DNA from: Marinobacterium_E sp035458585
Lineage (GTDB): Bacteria; Pseudomonadota; Gammaproteobacteria; Pseudomonadales; Balneatricaceae
Reading direction: 5' to 3'
Length of the DNA: 64,000 nucleotides
Assembly (NCBI GenBank): GCA_035458585.1
Contig: DATHZN010000070.1
Span: 13,820 to 77,819 of the forward strand
Made by a program: the position numbers and the translations under genes. The notes under the pieces were generated by a model. The model was not told the DNA's origin and ran no database searches. It worked only from the letters and a program-made list of their open reading frames with translations. This document shows, piece after piece, positions 62,013 to 64,000 of this stretch. How positions within the stretch are numbered: the first letter of the stretch is position 1; each line of letters begins with the position of its first letter.

Positions 62013-62819
62013 TTAGTTTGCACAGGCATAGGTGAGTGAGCCCCAATCGCTCACCCAATCTTTGCCCTTAGCTCTAGGGTTGTTGGCATCGTCTATGCGG
62101 ACGACGTTGACTAAAAAAGGACCTTCGCTGGCCGGGAACTCGACATAGCCCTGAGCATCCGAGCGTATCTGCTCTACAACATCGGTGCCCTTGCGAAAAC
62201 GGCGAACCAAGTGACCCTCAAGCGGTTCCGACTGGTAGAGTACACGGTACCGTGCGGGTTGCTGGCACTGCAGGAAACCTGAATCGGGTACCAACTCCAG
62301 ACGCATGCCCAAGGGTTCGCTCAACCAATTTGGCTCATCAGGACCACTCCAACTCAATGCTTTGGCGTGGCGGTAATAGGTCTCTGTTGCATCTTTTGGG
62401 CTCTTGGCCTGTTTATCGTACCAATCAACTACCCACTCGAGCCCCTCCTCGTTCAGATAGCTGAAAAACTTTTCGGTGTCACGGAACCGGATATTGAAAT
62501 TAGTGCTCTCATAGGCAACCCAAGAGGCAGGACCTTTCAATTCAAGCTTAACAGCCGGTTTGTCACCGTTGAGCGCCTCAATCTCCTCACGACCTAGCTC
62601 TGTCCGTTTGAAAAATTGCTCAGTTTCACCCTGTATAAAGGGGTAGTGGCGGCCGTTAAAGTACTGCCCTATGCGGATCTCAAACCCGACCTCGCTACCC
62701 GACGGAGCAACAAACTGGGTGGGTTCCAACCAGAACTCATGGGCACTGACAGCCGCGCTATTAATCGCTAGTATCACTGTTGCTAGCACTGTGTACTTTC
62801 GTACGCCGTTACCGTTCAA
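62013..62819 (-). CDS. Periplasmic DUF4198-family protein
   Basis: 268 aa. The signal peptide ends AAVSA before HEFWLEP, the family's metal-like start after cleavage: the new N-terminal His is a potential metal ligand. Later GQYFNGRHYPF and a beta-sandwich tail follow. The start is TTG 62819, supported by GGTGA 7 nt upstream; no ATG is available. DUF4198 proteins include NikK-type nickel or cobalt transport partners. It is divergent from a HupE/UreJ-like metal permease by 27 bp, which supports a metal-uptake role. Confidence 0.85.
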   Translation of the reverse strand: MNGNGVRKYTVLATVILAINSAAVSAHEFWLEPTQFVAPSGSEVGFEIRIGQYFNGRHYPFIQGETEQFFKRTELGREEIEALNGDKPAVKLELKGPASWVAYESTNFNIRFRDTEKFFSYLNEEGLEWVVDWYDKQAKSPKDATETYYRHAKALSWSGPDEPNWLSEPLGMRLELVPDSGFLQCQQPARYRVLYQSEPLEGHLVRRFRKGTDVVEQIRSDAQGYVEFPASEGPFLVNVVRIDDANNPRAKGKDWVSDWGSLTYACAN

Positions 62820-62846
62820 TTTTTATTCACCGCGAAGGAAAAGTTA

Positions 62847-64000
62847 ATGTTGGGAAACTCCCCTGTATCGTTGCAGCAACAGCTGACCAGATTCGGGTTA
62901 TCAATACTCATTCTGCTATCGGTGCTCAGCTCCCCGATAAGCCATGGTCATGAGATTACACCAACCATAGTCAACGCTGAAATACTTGAAAGCAATTCGA
63001 TTGATATTAGTCTGGATACCAACCTTGAGGCGTTAATGGTAGGGGTGGGTTCCACCCATGAGGACACCGATGATTCACCGCTCGCGCAGCAGTACAACGC
63101 GCTTCGTGCTTTGCCCGCAACCGAACTAGAGGCCCAGGCCCAGAACTTCGCCAAATCCCTGCCGCAAGAGCTTAGATTTGTTGATTCTGCGGGCCAGCCG
63201 ATTCAGTTTGATTTCAGGCTCATCAGTCTGAGCGTTACTGAAAATCCTGATCCAGAGATCGCTCGTGAGTCACTTCTCCGTTACACGGCCGCCATTACAG
63301 ATCCGATCGACTCCATCGCAGTCAGCTGGCCTGAACCCCTTGGCAACCTGATTTTCCGCATCACCAGCCAGGGAGAGCTAAAAGCAGGACTCTATGTAAT
63401 GGCAGGTGAACAGTCTGATCTCGTGGAGCTCAACATTCAGGGTCAACAGAGTCAGAGCCTGCTCGATTACGTGATTATCGGGTTTGAGCATATTTTACCG
63501 CTGGGCCTAGACCACATTCTCTTTGTTATCGGTATTTACCTGCTGAGCCAGGCTTGGCGAGCGCTAATATGGCAAGTCAGCGCTTTCACACTGGCACACA
63601 CCATCACCCTTGCCTTGGCAACCTTAGGTATCGTCAGCGTTTCACCGAGTATCGTTGAACCGCTGATAGCACTCTCGATTGTCTACGTGGCGGTAGAGAA
63701 CCTGTTCCGCCATCGTCTCAGTAGCGCGCGCATTGCACTGGTGTTTGGTTTTGGCCTACTGCATGGCCTGGGCTTTGCCGGCGTGCTCAGTGAAATTGGA
63801 CTTGATCCAACTTCGTTTATCCCAAGCCTTATCGCGTTCAATATTGGTGTCGAGCTCGGACAACTGACCGTGATTGCGCTGATGTTCGCGTTGCTTGGCT
63901 ACTGGTTAGGTAAGACAGAGCACTGGGAGCGTTGGGTGCGCATTCCACTGAGTGTAGTCATAGCCTTGGTGGGCGCGTTCTGGTTTGTGGAGCGAATCAT
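62847..64000 (+). CDS. HupE/UreJ-like membrane protein (partial, runs off window)
   Basis: At least 384 codons from ATG 62847, with AAGGA 8 nt upstream, and no stop before the window end. A signal peptide (LSILILLSVLSSPISHG) precedes a soluble N-terminal domain of about 170 aa. The membrane part then has GFEHILPLGLDHILFVIGIY, FTLAHTITLALATLG and FGFGLLHGLGFAG, the His-rich helices of HupE/UreJ nickel or cobalt permeases. The large periplasmic extension marks the HupE/UreJ_2 subgroup. It is divergent from the DUF4198 gene, a likely functional partner. Confidence 0.88.
   Translation, partial: MLGNSPVSLQQQLTRFGLSILILLSVLSSPISHGHEITPTIVNAEILESNSIDISLDTNLEALMVGVGSTHEDTDDSPLAQQYNALRALPATELEAQAQNFAKSLPQELRFVDSAGQPIQFDFRLISLSVTENPDPEIARESLLRYTAAITDPIDSIAVSWPEPLGNLIFRITSQGELKAGLYVMAGEQSDLVELNIQGQQSQSLLDYVIIGFEHILPLGLDHILFVIGIYLLSQAWRALIWQVSAFTLAHTITLALATLGIVSVSPSIVEPLIALSIVYVAVENLFRHRLSSARIALVFGFGLLHGLGFAGVLSEIGLDPTSFIPSLIAFNIGVELGQLTVIALMFALLGYWLGKTEHWERWVRIPLSVVIALVGAFWFVERI

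Overview
The window is chromosomal DNA of about 50% GC from a gammaproteobacterium. A marine Oceanospirillales-like or pseudomonad-like organism fits best, because c-di-GMP and two-component genes are dense, there is a purine-salvage block with a BMP-type ABC importer, and HopJ, NnrU, PmpAB and a bEBP-controlled polysaccharide module are present. The genus is not proven. There is no prophage, CRISPR array or intact insertion sequence. About 53 protein genes and one tRNA-Leu(UAA) are supported.

Layout. 1-4.4 kb: a Gfo/Idh/MocA dehydrogenase and a shikimate/quinate-type dehydrogenase, then a RimK-like ATP-grasp ligase divergent from a GNAT-C39 peptidase fusion. 4.5-6.8 kb: small unknown genes, tRNA-Leu and a decayed-looking stretch. 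6.8-18.8 kb: a signalling block with a CheY-like regulator, a large hybrid kinase, a second hybrid kinase, a KfrA-like coiled-coil DNA-binding protein on its own perfect operator, a NarL-type regulator, an EAL phosphodiesterase and a MerR-class III cyclase fusion with repeated upstream dyads. 18.9-19.8 kb: no gene seen, but a strong orphan terminator-like hairpin. 19.8-28.8 kb: NnrU, a DsbA-like protein, a PmpAB sulfur-transport pair behind an FNR/Anr-like box, an ABC exporter, an oxidoreductase and an OmpR/QseC-like pair.

28.8-41.3 kb is a purine unit. xdhA-xdhB-xdhC-guaD run leftward. 8-oxoguanine deaminase, xanthine phosphoribosyltransferase and a four-gene BMP-type importer run rightward and end at a clear terminator. 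Together they would import purines, deaminate guanine and 8-oxoguanine, oxidise xanthine to urate, or salvage xanthine to XMP.

41.4-52.5 kb is the most notable region. A diguanylate cyclase, a LuxO/SypG-like sigma-54 activator with an HPt protein, a REC-PP2C-anti-sigma-kinase protein, a STAS protein, an unknown protein, a WecG-like/sugar-transferase fusion, a nucleotidyltransferase-beta-helix protein and a second diguanylate cyclase lie together. I find four non-coding sigma-54 promoter candidates with exact GG-N10-GC spacing (one leftward, three rightward), and a cluster of TTGC/TGCA dyads between the two divergent ones. This resembles Vibrio Syp and Pseudomonas HptB-HsbR-HsbA logic in a single self-wired unit controlling exopolysaccharide initiation.

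52.5-64 kb: cytoplasmic-type trehalase, a GNAT-nitrilase fusion, a REC-GGDEF protein, HopJ, a probable thiamine kinase divergent from thiBPQ, a quinone oxidoreductase, and a DUF4198 protein divergent from a HupE/UreJ-like membrane protein cut by the window end.
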